Origin: Fratercula arctica
Taxonomy: Eukaryota; Chordata; Aves; Charadriiformes; Alcidae
Direction of reading: 5' to 3'
Assembly (NCBI GenBank): GCA_947846985.1
Contig: CANTUZ010000004.1
Span: forward strand, 54,537,672 to 54,601,671
Length of the DNA: 64,000 nt
Made by a program: the position numbers and the translations under genes
Shown: piece after piece, positions 50,758 through 62,421 of the stretch
How positions within the stretch are numbered: the stretch's first letter is position 1
How the letters are laid out: each line of letters begins with the position of its first letter
The notes under the pieces: generated by a model
Seen by the model: the letters and a program-made list of their open reading frames with translations, nothing else
What the model was told of the DNA's origin: nothing
The model's database searches: none

Positions 50758-53700
50758 CTGATACTTAGCACATGATGAACAAGGATAGATGAGGAGGACT
50801 GGGAGCTAGAACAAATAAATGCTGGTGGCTCACAGAGCTGGTAAAAGATTGGAGAACATCAAGTGAGTGCATGAAAATGGATCACTAATTTTTGTTAAGT
50901 TGGAAATGATTCAGCCCTGGCTTAGAGAGCAGTGCACAGTCATCACTTTTACATTGCAAAGTTCCTTTTAAGGCTCCAATATCATGTAGAAATCAGTTCT
51001 GTTTAATGACCTTCTGCATTAGCAGTTCTTTCTCTTGGTGACTGAAATTGATTTTGCTTGTGATGTGAAGGAACATGAGCCCAGCCTCCGCATCGTTGCT
51101 CAAGCGTGTGCTTTAGCCCTAACAAAGAATGGGAGGCAGCAAATTTCTGAGCACCAGACATACCCATGCTGAAACTCTTAGGTCCATTATTGATAAAGAC
51201 TCAGCTGGTTTTTAACCATTGTGATGCATGGTTGGTTGGAAACTGTACCTTTGTGCTTAAGCACTGGAAATTCTTCATCAATATTTTCTTTGGTAAAGTG
51301 ACATCATGAAGACTTATTTTCCTCAAGAATTTCACAAAACAGACTTCCTCCCTGACCAGAGTAATTACAAAACAGTTCAGTAGTGGTTTTTGTTGCCATA
51401 CTGCTTAGTTAAATAAGTGGTATGAAGAAAAAGAATAAGAGAAGGATGAAGGATATGTTAGGGACATAAGACTGCAAGGAGCAAAAGGTTTCAAAAAGAT
51501 GCAGCAGAGAATAAAAAGAGAGAAAAATAATGTCACATAGGAAGGAGGAAGGACAGATGAAGAAGATGAAAGGAATGTGAAAGAAAGTGAAGAGTCGGAC
51601 AAAAATAAGAAAAGAAACATATTTGATGGCTAACATTTCAAGAAAACATGTTAAAAATGGAAGGAAATGTAATGCAAATAATGGCTTTCAGGTTTGTAAA
51701 TGCTCCCTGGTCTAGCAGTGTGTGTTTGGCAAACATTCTTTATCCCTGACTTTGGAAAACTGGACAACTTGGTTTAAATGTAAATGGTGGATAACAAAAG
51801 ATATGGTCACTGAAGTGCAAAAAATACATGATCATTGAATGAAAGAATTTTGAATGAAATTTTCATCATTCTGGCCACACCAATTTTCAGACCTGACATT
51901 TTAGGGACATTTTTTCCTTTGAACAAGTCAGTAAACTGGCAACGAGTGGCTCCTGTGCCAGCAATTGAAGGACTAAAATTGCAACCTCTCTGTCTTCTAA
52001 AATGAGGTTAAGTTTCAGGAGCACCTAGGAAGTCATCCTTTTGATCCTCCCCAGCACCTGTGCACATTGATGGGATTACAGATCATAGTCACAGACTAGG
52101 TATGAGAGGAAGGGGAGAGACAGGAATATATTTCAGACCACCCCAGCATACAAGACCAGCTCTGCTGTTACTAAGTCATTTTAATTATAAAAGGGAGGGT
52201 GCCTGTTGTCCTGAAAAATCCTTGAAAGCTGTGGATAGCAAAGGCTGTAAGTGTGTCCTGTTTGGTCTTGTTTTGATTGCACTTGGACTATAAAGACATT
52301 TATCAAAACAGAAGACGATCCATGGAGACTGTAGTAGCCTTCCCTTTCTTTGCCTGGAGGCAAGAATGAACTGCAATGGACTTTGTTTGCAGTACAGCCC
52401 AGAGCTCTATTATACCATGGAAAGAGAAGAAATTCCAAAACCAGGTTTGTTTGGATCCACCTACAGCAGGGGCAAAGATAAGGTATAATGTCTTAAGAAG
52501 GCTGCAGAAAGCTTCTGATGTTGTTTTGAATCAGAAGCAAGTCTAAATATTTGCCCCTTCTGATGCAAGTTGGAGATCTGAACCAAGGAGTATGGAAGGG
52601 CTCTAAATGCCTCTCATTGCCTGGGCTTCTAGATGTGCTCCTGCCCAGCTGGCACTCTCCTGGCTCAGCTACTGATTTGTGCATACCTCATTGGTTTTGT
52701 GTCCTATAATATCCCATCTAGCTGCTTCTCCAAAAACAATGGCCTCCCCTTTATTACTCTCCCTCACTCTGCAGGATGTTTTTTTTTCAGTTCTGTTCTT
52801 CATGCTTGGAAAAACTTTTCCATCGCGAAGTACTAAGCCATAAAGTCTCTCTTCTTTCCTGGTTTTTAATTTTTCTCTTTTGGGTGGCATGTCAGTGAAT
52901 GGGACATGTTTCCGTAATGACAATTAATTACTATCACCAGTCAGTTATTATAATACTAATAATTACAATATACCATTTTTTAAAATTCTTTATGTTATTA
53001 TTATTTCCTATACTCCTGATGTACTAAGATGTATGTTTCTCGAGTAGACGTCAAGTTTTAGCCAGCATTAAATATACAGACACTGCATCACTGGTGGTAT
53101 TTAGCAGTAATAATGACAGCCTCGGTGGAAATTGCAAAGTCAGATATAATATTTTGCAGGCTTTGAAACTTAATATCTGTGGAAGAATTCAAATGATGAA
53201 TATCGCTCTGGGAAGAAGCATAGAAAAAGGACTTATTTGGAAGGTCAGATTTGTGATGGCTGTCATCCCTGGGATGAACTTTATCCACGAGACTACTTCT
53301 CTGGATCCCTGCCAAGGAGATTATGAAATGGTGTTGGGAAGCTGGCAGGGAGTGTTTATTCCCATATTAGACGGATGACAGGAACTTGTTTACAAGAAGG
53401 AGCAGCAAAAGGGAAAAGTATGGGATGTGCTTAAAAACAGTAAATCATGGGAGAATGTCTCAATGTGTTTTGAACAGTTCAGTTTCTGCCATGTGTTCTC
53501 TTAACACTGCCATTATGTTAAGTTGTGTGGAAGCACACTTCTTCCCAGATGCTTTATGTTGGCCTTGAATGAATAACAAATAATTCCTTAAATTGTGAAA
53601 ATCCAGGTACTTATCTTAGTCTCTTTTTTTTTTTACTTCCCTTCCCTTTTTTTTTCTCCTTCCTCTTATCCAGGGAAGAATGTATCAGTCACACAGAAGA

Positions 53701-54608
53701 AGCGCTACTGCTCTGAAGGAACGATGAAAGGTGCTTTGACCTGGTGGTGACCGCAGACGCTTCATTACAGGAAAAACTGAGAAGTTGCCCTGACTTACCA
53801 TCTGCCACGTTTTAGCCACATCCTGCAGTGGAAGCTGGCCATGTGGGCCAACCCAGTGCGTGGTTTGAGTTCTCGTTCTATTTTCTTGGGATCTCAGCAT
53901 TTGCATTTTAAAGAAATTATCAAGTTAAGCACAAATCTCGGTCTTCATGGGTCTGCTTGTGTGGGCATGTAATATCTTCAGCCTCATATGGCTTTAAGCA
54001 TTCCTGAAAGAGTCTTTGATCTGAGTTAGGATGTTTAGTATTTCTGAGGACGTGGTACTTGAGGGTACAAACTGTTTAGGAAATGAGACAGAACTGCATT
54101 TTTACAAGGGTAAGTAGGAATTGGGAATGTACTTCATGTGCACTGAGAGGCGCTTGAAACATCAAAGGGCTGTGTCCTAATACTCCAGGTTGATTATTTC
54201 AACCACATGAATAGGTCACACTGAATTTAACTTTCAGATAAGGTATTCGCATGCATACATGCTTTTCCTGAAATAGATGGGTTTGTGCACAATGGTTGGT
54301 AATAGTGCACTCATTTTGCGACCACACTGCACAACACAGATTTACACCCCCGTAACCCGTACTATTCGTACCTGAGTACCCATTTGTGAAGGCAGGGGGA
54401 TGTGAACGCAGGCACAAGATTTGTGCATAAGGGATCGTATCCATTCCTTCTTTAACTAAAGGCTTGCACACAGCACTGTTAAAGTCAGTGGCAATACTCG
54501 TGTTGTCCTGAATGGGAGCAGCCATGGCTACTGCTCTCTCCAACTATCCCTTACAGTCTGATGCACTTTCAGTTTTGATAACTGTTTTATGACTTGTACT
54601 TCCTCTTT

Positions 54609-54610
<2 letters not shown>

Positions 54611-54641
<31 letters not shown>
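54611..54641. repeat. Poly-T tract, 31 bases
   Basis: Uninterrupted run of 31 T after CCTCTTTTC. No retroposed body was recognised on the minus strand next to it, so it is listed as a simple repeat. Confidence 0.9.
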
Positions 54642-54645
<4 letters not shown>

Positions 54646-56079
54646 CAAATGTTGAGCTAACTGCTAGAATGTGCTGTCTTTACAATGCTTAGTTGCCCGG
54701 TAATTCCAGATATCCTTTGAAAGGAGGCAGAAGGATAATAAACTGTGGAATCCCAAATCAGATTAATGTAACATGCATTTCTAGATTATGATTAGTAACA
54801 AGATGACACGTTGGCATGGTAACACTTGAAGCTTAACTACAAGTTCTTAAAATAAAGCAATGACATATGTGTAGGTTTCTATCCATTTGCATACTATCCA
54901 CCTGAAAACATACATCATTTCCACAACACTCAGGCAATTAAACACTACTTCTTACTTTTGAATTAAGTGCTGAACTAAAACATCATGCCTCTTTCCTAGT
55001 ATTTATGCATAATCTCCCACCATAAATTATAAATGTTGATAATGAGCCTGTCCATTTTGTAACATCTTAGGCTTTCTGCCATTGGGTTTCATTTTAAAAC
55101 GATTAGCATAAGGAATGTAGAACACATTTAATTCTTTGTGGTTTCTACCACATTGATCTCCTTTAAATTCTACCATCTCCTAATATGAAAATCATCTCAC
55201 GGATATTGGAAAAGCCTGTTTATTAATTAAATTGATAGACCAGTGCGTGCATTTCATGTGGCTGAGGACCGGGAATTAAAATCCCAACTTTACCTCAAAT
55301 CATTGTAAGAAAGCAGTAAATTTTTTAAGTGAGATTACTAGGTGAAACAGAGAGCCTAGCTATTATTTTCTAGTTGCCTTATGGTGAAAAGTGTTGTCTA
55401 GTTGTTATAACCCATTCAGCTTTCTTTCACTAAGCAGAAGTTAACTTGTTTAGATGTGGTATCTATGGTAAACATGCCAGGGGATGCTTTACGTGTATCG
55501 ATGTTTTGTGTTAAGCTTTCTCAGAATGCAAAATGGGGCACTTTGTTCTCATTGCTTTATATGCACAGTATTGCTTTGACCAAATTCCTTACAGTCAAAA
55601 TTAAGATGCTGCTAAGTTCTGCGTAAGTAAATATACAATCTTCTTCTGTCACCCTAAATAGACGAAATGGGCAGTGTTACACGGAAAATAAGATTTCTTT
55701 GACAGTTCATTTATTTACATATACAATTCTATATAGAGCATCGCAGGATATTGAAAATAAAGCTTACAGTATTTCCACAGCTCCTTACACAACCTTTAAA
55801 TCCCAAATTCTGTTCACACCACTATGGATGGCAGATACTGGAAGTCCAATGATTGAATCTGGCATGATAATCATGTTACATTCAGTATAATACGTTTGCC
55901 AGGAAATATTTCACATACACAGCAGAGTTCCCAGGATAAACCTCCTGCTAAGGCATGGCTGATGTTTGTCCTTGTGGCCTTCTAAAAAGTTGAAAAACCC
56001 TGATCTGTTTTTCATAAATCTACCTGTATTTCTCACTCGCAGATGAAGGATTTTAGTATTTGAATTTGCCATGGTTGTG

Positions 56080-56102
56080 GGGTGGAGGGAGGGAGGGAGG
56101 GA
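56080..56102 (+). repeat. GGGA tandem repeat, G-quadruplex motif
   Basis: GGGTGGAGGGAGGGAGGGAG and following bases contain at least four G triplets separated by one-base loops, which fits the canonical G-quadruplex pattern on the plus strand. It lies in non-coding DNA with no adjacent gene start. Confidence 0.75.
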
Positions 56103-59100
56103 CATGTGCATGCTGGGTTTTGCCACTAATCCTTTGGAAATCCTGTAGTGCCTTAAGGAGGCAGAGGGGGAACAGACCTTAGGATTACAGAAACTTGTTC
56201 AAACCTCTTTCCTGCTTTAGCAGAATTCTTTTAAAATATATTGTGCCTTTGGCTCCAAACACATTTACATTAGAAATCAGTAGCCATGGGATTATGGACA
56301 GCAATTTTTGCCCCTACACAAATGTTAGGAAAGAGAGTATACTGTTTCTTATATAGGATGTGAATTAAAAATATAGCTAACTTAAGTTCTGACAATGGAA
56401 TCCATGCATAAACCATGATTTGACAACTAGGAATGTTGCAAGTTTCAGGTAAAGTCAAAAAAAAAAAAAAAAAAAAAAAAAGGAGAAATTTAAATGTGCT
56501 GGATGAAACGCTTGTGCCACTGAAGTGACTGGCAAATTTCCACTGGCTTCCCTAGGACCAAAATTTCATGCTTGCTTCTACTTGGCTTAAGAAATGCTCA
56601 CGTCTGATTGATAGGTAGTTAAGTATCATGCTTTAATGTTTTCTATGCACATAGGAGAGGAAAAGAAAGATTAGTAGTTGTGGAGATGGGCCTTGATTGG
56701 GAGCTGTTGGGATCTGTGGTATAAATCTCTGTTCACTATTGTTTCTCCGTGTAACATAGACTCCTGCTATGGGAATATGAATATGCAAATGTGAATTCCC
56801 ATGTGAGAGGTTACTGCGCAGTGTGCACTAACCGATGCCGAACAACTATATTTCTCTACTCTCTGAATTGTGGCTTTGTCTTTTTTAAAAAGAGGGTGAA
56901 AAAAGCCCGCATGAGGCAATTCATGTTCTCACTGATGGTCCTAAGTAGATCTTAGGAAAACTTGAATAAGCTTTTAGCTCATGAGTGAATTTTACCTTTT
57001 AGGAATTAAGAGCAATATGTTGGTTACAGAGCCACAAAAAGAAAAAAAAAAAAGGCAAAAAAATGAGGACCTGAAAATCAGAGTGGTGGTCTTCTATTTT
57101 GCTCCCTGTTATGACAAGTAAGTTTTAAAGAATATGTAAATAGTTAAAAGAAAATCATTACATGGCTCGCAGTATGTAAGACAAGACCCAGCATGGAACA
57201 GATTTTTATAGCTTGTTTATAAATTACGCTTCTGTCTTTTGTTTGGAACTTGGAAAAAGAAACCATGTAAATTAAATGAGGAGTAAAGACTTACTGCACG
57301 CATTTGTTTGACTGAAACAAAGATATTTCCCCACCTCCTGAGGTCTTAATGAGAAATCTGGGATGAATAATGTATCTTGCCTTTTGAGCTCTAGTGCTGT
57401 GCAGTTATTGAACTCCTTTGCACAGATATCAGTGGGATGGTAACCAGTAGTCATGAAGAGCAGTTGTTTGGGCCACAAATTGGGATCCATTTGAAGAGGT
57501 GCCAAAGAATGCACAAAAAGGCTGGGGTTTATGGTGTGATACTTATTAACCCGATGTACCACCTAGACTGCAGAGGGAGGGGTGTTTGTAAATAAATGCA
57601 AGAAGTTTAAAGTCTGGCCCATGACCACCCTGTAACTGGGTGTCAAATTGGTCTCAGCTAAATGAGAAGCTTCAATAATATTCAAGAGGCCACTCTTGTT
57701 TTGGTCTGTTCCATTAAAACCTTCTGGATAACTTTTCAACAAAGATTTCCACTCTAAGACATTTGTCATAGGTATCAACTGTACATATGTGTTAATTTTC
57801 AGTGTCACTAAGGAGGATACAGAATTGTAATGAAGTCACAAAGTCTACTTGATGATTATCACAAATTTGTAACTCTCACTTAAATTATGTAAGATATGTT
57901 GACATTTTATCTTGTTAACAAGATGTATTTTTCTATGTTAGTTAAATGTATAATTTGTATAATTTTGTATATTAAATGTATGCATATTTTAAATTAAAAA
58001 CTTTATAATTTTAATTATTTTTAACTCTAAAATGGTGGTGGAGCTTCTGAAATATAGTTGTAAATACAACTGTATCTCTGGATAGCAACCCAGGGACTCC
58101 ATTTTGAGGAAGGGGCCACCTGATCTGCCAATAGGGTAAGGAAACTTTTGCGCCTGAGCTCTTGCTTCTCTTGGTGGAGGAGCCATTCAGCTTTTGCTGA
58201 TTTAGCAGAATTAATATGAATTAGCAAAATGCTGTGGGCTGGATCACTTGCTCAGGAAGTGGGAAACTTGAGCCTTCCCCGGGTTTTAGGGTTTTGGATC
58301 CATGGTTCCTACAAGTCAGGAGACAGTCCGAATCACCAAATCATGGGATGGGGTTTTGTGGGGGGAGGAGGACACTGCAGCCAGAAATACAACGGCTGTG
58401 TAGAGCAGAGAGAGGTGGACTGACTCAGAGACTCAATGACTCAAGTCACTCCTCTGGGAGAAAGAAACCCTGGGTCCCTCTCACACTCACTCCCTTTGGG
58501 CTGTTCATGCCTTTTTTTGTCTGATGATTCTGTTGTAAAATGCACAATAGCAATAATAGGTGCAAAATGTACATTGCATATTTTCTGAGCCCCTGAACCA
58601 GGGAAGTCCTGTGCTAGCTCATGATGTTCACACTGTTGCAAGAAGAGTTCCAGCTACAACTGGAGCCAAGCAGGTAAATGATATCTTTCTTGTTGGACTT
58701 TTGTTGAAGGTTTTTGTTGTGTGAAGTAAGCATGTCTCTAGGTTTTCTGCTATCTCTCACCTAGTCTATTCAGAATACAATTACTTTGTAACTGATGCTA
58801 CACTGGTATAAAGATTAAAGGTTTTATAGGAAGAGGGTGCACTTTCAATCAAGTCCTGTCCTCTTTTCGTCAAGCTATGTCAAGACAAGATGAGATGCAG
58901 TGTCTGCAAGAGAATATACCAAAGCAATATTTTTCTCCAAAGCTGCACATGTGTAAACTCGCAGGGTGACAGGGTTTCAGGCTGTAACTGGGCCTGCTTC
59001 TGTAGCACCTAAAACTGCAATTTTATCCCTTTGTGAACAGGAGAACAGTATGCATCTGTTGACTTAGAACACAGTTTTTAATAAACTAAGGGCTACAATA

Positions 59101-60810
59101 TAAAAAATCCATTTAAAAGCAAAGAAAGACTCCGATATGATTTTATGCTTATTTCTAACTTGAAAGTTTGATGCTGTTTTCTAAAGCATTGATTTGAGTT
59201 CTCTGAGTCTTGTGATCTCCTTATGTATTAGCATTAAGATGAACGTCCTAGCTTAATACTGAAAAAAATAGCATTATTATTTTTTATTTAAAAAAAAATG
59301 AAAAAATCAGAAGTTTTAGAAACTTGAACAATGTTATCTAACTAGATCCCAAGTGCAAACAGAGTCCATCTTTCTTAGCTTTATGATGTTAAGTAAAAGA
59401 TGGTCTTCATTTAGCAAACGCACGCACTATGTACAACACGCTGAACCATATGGGACCATCAGAAGTCTTTTTCTGGAGGTTCAAATTAACCTCTTGATTG
59501 GAAAGAAATACCTCATAAAATTAATGATTTTTCCAATACTTGTGAAGACAGGCAGGTCACACATCACACTTCATGTGCCACCTGCATATTTCACTAACTG
59601 TCAGGGTTTGGTGTCCCATGGAGGAACAAATTGACTTTTTTTTTTTCCCCAACATGATCAATAAATCTCAGTGTTACCATTAGGAACAAAAAAAATCAAT
59701 ATTTGTCTGCATACAAGAAAAGAATTTAAGGAAGCAACAAAGCAATGTCCTACATGCTGTACTTATTTTTCCACACACCAGTGAAACCTCTATATGATAT
59801 TAGTGTTAATGTGGTAGCAAGTTTTATTAAGTGAGCTGCGGAATCTTGGGCAATATATGCTCAGAAATGTCAGTCCTGATTCTGCAACTCCTAAAATCAG
59901 TGTGTTAATAATCAAAGATGAGTGAACTTTTGATTAATTCTCTAATTCCCCTCATGCAAAAAACAGTGTTCCATGGCATCCAAGACAGGAGGTACCACTG
60001 CATTATAACGAATGCAGAAGAGAAAGGTCTTTTCTTTTGATGTGTTTTGGCAGTGCTGAGGTATGTTACATCACTGCTTTTTACATGGTTTTGGTCCAGG
60101 ACTAGTTGTTAATGAAGAAGATGTTTATCTGGACTTGCTTCTGATGAAATCCCAGAGACCTCTATCTTTAACCTCCCACCTTTCCTGATCAATTTATAAC
60201 TTGTGATTTTTCTCGTGCTGGGACCACCAGTCATGCCTGTGGGCCATAGACAATAGTGCTGTGTGGCTGGGCTTGTATTCAAATGGCATAACTATGTTAT
60301 GAACAGGTCTTGTGATTGATCCACTGCTTCGAATTTGCTTAGTCATTTAATCGATCTCAGACCGGTTTGTTCCAATATATTATTTCAGGGCAATAGAAAA
60401 TGTTCCTTATGTAACTGCTGGTGTATTCATAGCCTGTCAGAATTGGCTGAGATTGGCTGCATGTGCGGGAGAGGAGTGTCCCAGGTTTTATGCTTTCAGT
60501 GGATGATCTCTTTGGGCACTGTAAGACAGAGGTGTAAAGATGGACTTTCTGAAGTGGGCTGTGCAGGGAGCACATTCTCCACCCCTCCTGCTTTAAAAAA
60601 ACAACCAAAACCTCCTTCATTTGGGGAACTGGCATCCCTCATTGCGAAACGAAGCCCTTTGCCTCAGGGTCCCCTCTCCGTGGCCGAAGCGACAGCCAGG
60701 CGAGCGCCGGACGGGGACGTCTCCCGGGGTGCTGAAGGGACAGCTCCGCGGGGGCGCGCCGCGCTCCCGCCGCTCCGCGGGTCGGGGGCCGCGGGGCCGC
60801 GCCGGCTGGC

Positions 60811-60881
60811 GCGGGGGGTCTCGGCGGGGCGGGCACCGTGGGTAGCCCCGGGCCCGCGGGGGTCTCGGCGGGGCGGGCACC
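60811..60881. repeat. GC-rich direct repeat, two copies carrying Sp1-type GC boxes
   Basis: GGGGTCTCGGCGGGGCGGGC occurs twice (60811-60837 and 60856-60881, extended units of 27 and 26 bp, about 45 bp apart). Each copy carries one GGGGCGGGC GC box, so the duplication doubles a likely Sp/KLF site in the distal promoter. Confidence 0.85.
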
Positions 60882-61669
60882 ACGGGCTGGGCACGGTAGT
60901 TCTGCGGAGCCACCGCCCCCCCCAGCGCCCCATCCCCGGTGGCGGAGGCAGCGCTCGGCGCGATCACTTCCGTGTCAGGGCCGGCTGCCGCCGCCGTGCC
61001 TGCTGCCGGATCGGACGCCCCCGCAGCCCCGCCGCGGCAGGGGGGGGGCGGCGGGGCGGAGCGGAGAGGGGCCGCCGCCACCTCCCCCCGGGCACCAGCT
61101 GCTGCGGCAGGGAGAGGGCAGCGCCACCTCCCTGCCCTGAGGGCCTGGGGCTGGTTGTCCTTCCTTCCCCCCTACCCCGGCCATCCCTCCGCCGCTCCCC
61201 CTGCGGCCGCCGACCGACCCCGAGCGGCGGGGTGCGCAGCGCGGAGATGGTCCCCTCCTCTTCCCCCCCCCGCCCCGCGGGCTGCCGCGCCCCCGCCCGG
61301 CCCCCCCCCGCCCGGGCACCGCCGCAGCCTCCTCCTGCGGAGGGAGCGCGAATGTGCAAAGTGGGAGAAACTCCCTCCGGCTTGCTCGGGGGCGGGGGCT
61401 GGGGAGATTTTTGGCTTTTCTTTTTTTTTTTTATCTCTCGTTTTTTCTTTTCTTTCTCTCCCCCCCGTCCCCCGAAGCCACGTAGCAGCAGGTGACTGGC
61501 GCCCGCCCGCCGGGAAGGACCCTGTTTGCACCGGCTGTGTGTGCATGTCGAGGGCTCCCTCCTCCCCCTGCCTCCCGCCCCCCGGATCATTCTTTATACC
61601 GGGGGAGCGTGTGCACTGCGGTCCTTGCTCTGGGAATTGCTGCTGCTCCTCCTATTCGTCAAGGGCTTT

Positions 61670-61676
61670 CCAATCA
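61670..61676 (+). promoter_or_regulatory. CCAAT box, putative CRMP1 promoter
   Basis: CCAATCA in a GC-rich setting, 374 bp upstream of the CRMP1 ATG. NF-Y sites usually lie 60-100 bp upstream of the start, which would place transcription initiation around 61740-61780. A pyrimidine-rich tract follows. Only the motif and its position support this. Confidence 0.4.
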
Positions 61677-61765
61677 CCTGCCTCTGCCACCCTCTCCTCT
61701 CCGCTCTTTGTACTTTATTTTCACGTGCTCTTTACTAACACGTCTATTTTTAAATCCTGCTTGGA

Positions 61766-61842
61766 TTTATTTCTTTCTCTCTCCTTCTCTCTTATTTTTC
61801 TTTCTTTTTCTTTCTTTCTTTTTTTTTTTTTTTTTTTTTTCC
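61766..61842. repeat. Polypyrimidine tract (CTTT-rich, then T22)
   Basis: A stretch made almost only of C and T, with repeated TTTC units and then a run of about 22 T ending at 61840. Probably a slippage-prone microsatellite in the promoter or 5' UTR of CRMP1, and its length is likely to vary between individuals. Confidence 0.85.
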
Positions 61843-61866
61843 GGGGGGTGGGTGGGTGGAGGGAGG
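61843..61866 (+). promoter_or_regulatory. G-quadruplex motif in CRMP1 promoter/5' UTR
   Basis: Directly after the T run: six G, then GGG, GGG, GG and GGG separated by one to four bases. At least four G runs with short loops fit the G-quadruplex consensus on the sense strand. Confidence 0.6.
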
Positions 61867-62011
61867 TTAACGTTTACATCTCCCTGAGGGAAAGATCCCA
61901 CCAGCCAACCCAGCTCCGCCACTGCTGCATCCATCCATTCATTTTTATGGTCACTAGCAGCTTATCCCGGTAGTAGAAGGTGCAGAGAAGTGGGAGGCAG
62001 AGAGAGAGAGA

Positions 62012-62030
62012 GGGAGGGAGGGAGGGAGGG
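62012..62030 (+). promoter_or_regulatory. G-quadruplex motif just upstream of CRMP1 start codon
   Basis: Five GGG triplets separated by single A bases (GGGAGGGAGGGAGGGAGGG) end 19 nt before the ATG at 62050, preceded by (GA)n. Single-base loops make a very stable predicted quadruplex. On the sense strand it would form in the mRNA, provided transcription starts upstream of 62012. Confidence 0.75.
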
Positions 62031-62049
62031 AGAGATCCGGACAGCGAGA

Positions 62050-62421
62050 ATGGCCGAGAGAAAGAGGAACTGGAATAAAGAAGATGACCTGCCTGTTTAT
62101 CTAGCTAGGCCGGGTACGACAGCCCAGACACCGCGGCAGAAATACGGGGGGATGTTCGCCTCCGTGGAGGGGGCTTACGAGAACAAAACCATCGACTTCG
62201 ACGCCTACAGCGTGGGGAAGAAGGGGTCCCGGACCCCGCGGAGCGGCAGCCGGCACGACATGCTGGACGGCGGGGACAACTACAGCGAGACCGCCAGCGA
62301 CATCAGCGAGGTCTCCGGCTCCGTCATCAGCTCCCCGGGAGACCGGGAGGACAAGACCCCGGGCGTGGAGATCAGATACCCCGCGGGAAAGGAGCTGCTG
62401 CAGGGCCAGGACAATGGGCAG
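62050..62421 (+). CDS. CRMP1: CRMP1 long isoform, first coding exon
   Basis: Encodes the N-terminal extension of collapsin response mediator protein 1 (dihydropyrimidinase-like family), a cytosolic neuronal phosphoprotein that acts in semaphorin signalling and cytoskeletal control. The 124 codons start MAERKRNWNKEDDLPVYLAR, which I recognise as the long (LCRMP1) N-terminus rather than the DPYSL2 or DPYSL3 forms. Residues 30-60 (QKYGGMFASVEGAYENKTID) are the conserved block shared by long CRMPs. Residues 60-104 are a Ser/Thr/Asp-rich variable linker (TPRSGSR at 62-68, SETASDISEVSGS at 79-91), likely disordered. The exon ends GQDNGQ at donor CAG/GTGAGC in phase 0. The catalytically dead amidohydrolase domain lies in exons outside the window. 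Start choice: ATG with A at -3 and G at +4, matching the family N-terminus. The in-frame sequence just upstream is GA-repeat, not coding. Confidence 0.95.

Larger units (their letters stand above)
50758..60650. other. Non-coding, no gene seen; upstream region of CRMP1
   Basis: About 10 kb of AT-rich DNA. Notable stretches are a purine-rich segment (51421-51620), T runs (53628-53637, 54611-54641), a GGGA repeat (56080-56102), a 25-base A run (56457-56481) and very AT-rich DNA at 57860-58030. An acceptor-like tract ends at about 53673 (TCCTTCCTCTTATCCAG), but the following 80 bp carry no clear frame. Regulatory elements for CRMP1 may lie here; none can be defined by eye. Confidence 0.5.

Noticed and set aside
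53674..53760. Possible exon after the acceptor-like tract ending TTATCCAG
   Set aside because: No clear open frame and no good donor.
60335..61973. Long GC-rich open frames on both strands (386 and 344 codons on plus; 208 and 154 on minus)
   Set aside because: They overlap one another in several frames, are Arg/Pro/Ala/Gly-rich, coincide with the CpG island, and lack splice or start evidence. High GC removes stop codons.
61990..62049. In-frame upstream extension of CRMP1 with a GTG start
   Set aside because: It translates the (GA)n/(GGGA)n repeat. The ATG at 62050 matches the known family N-terminus and has a strong Kozak context.
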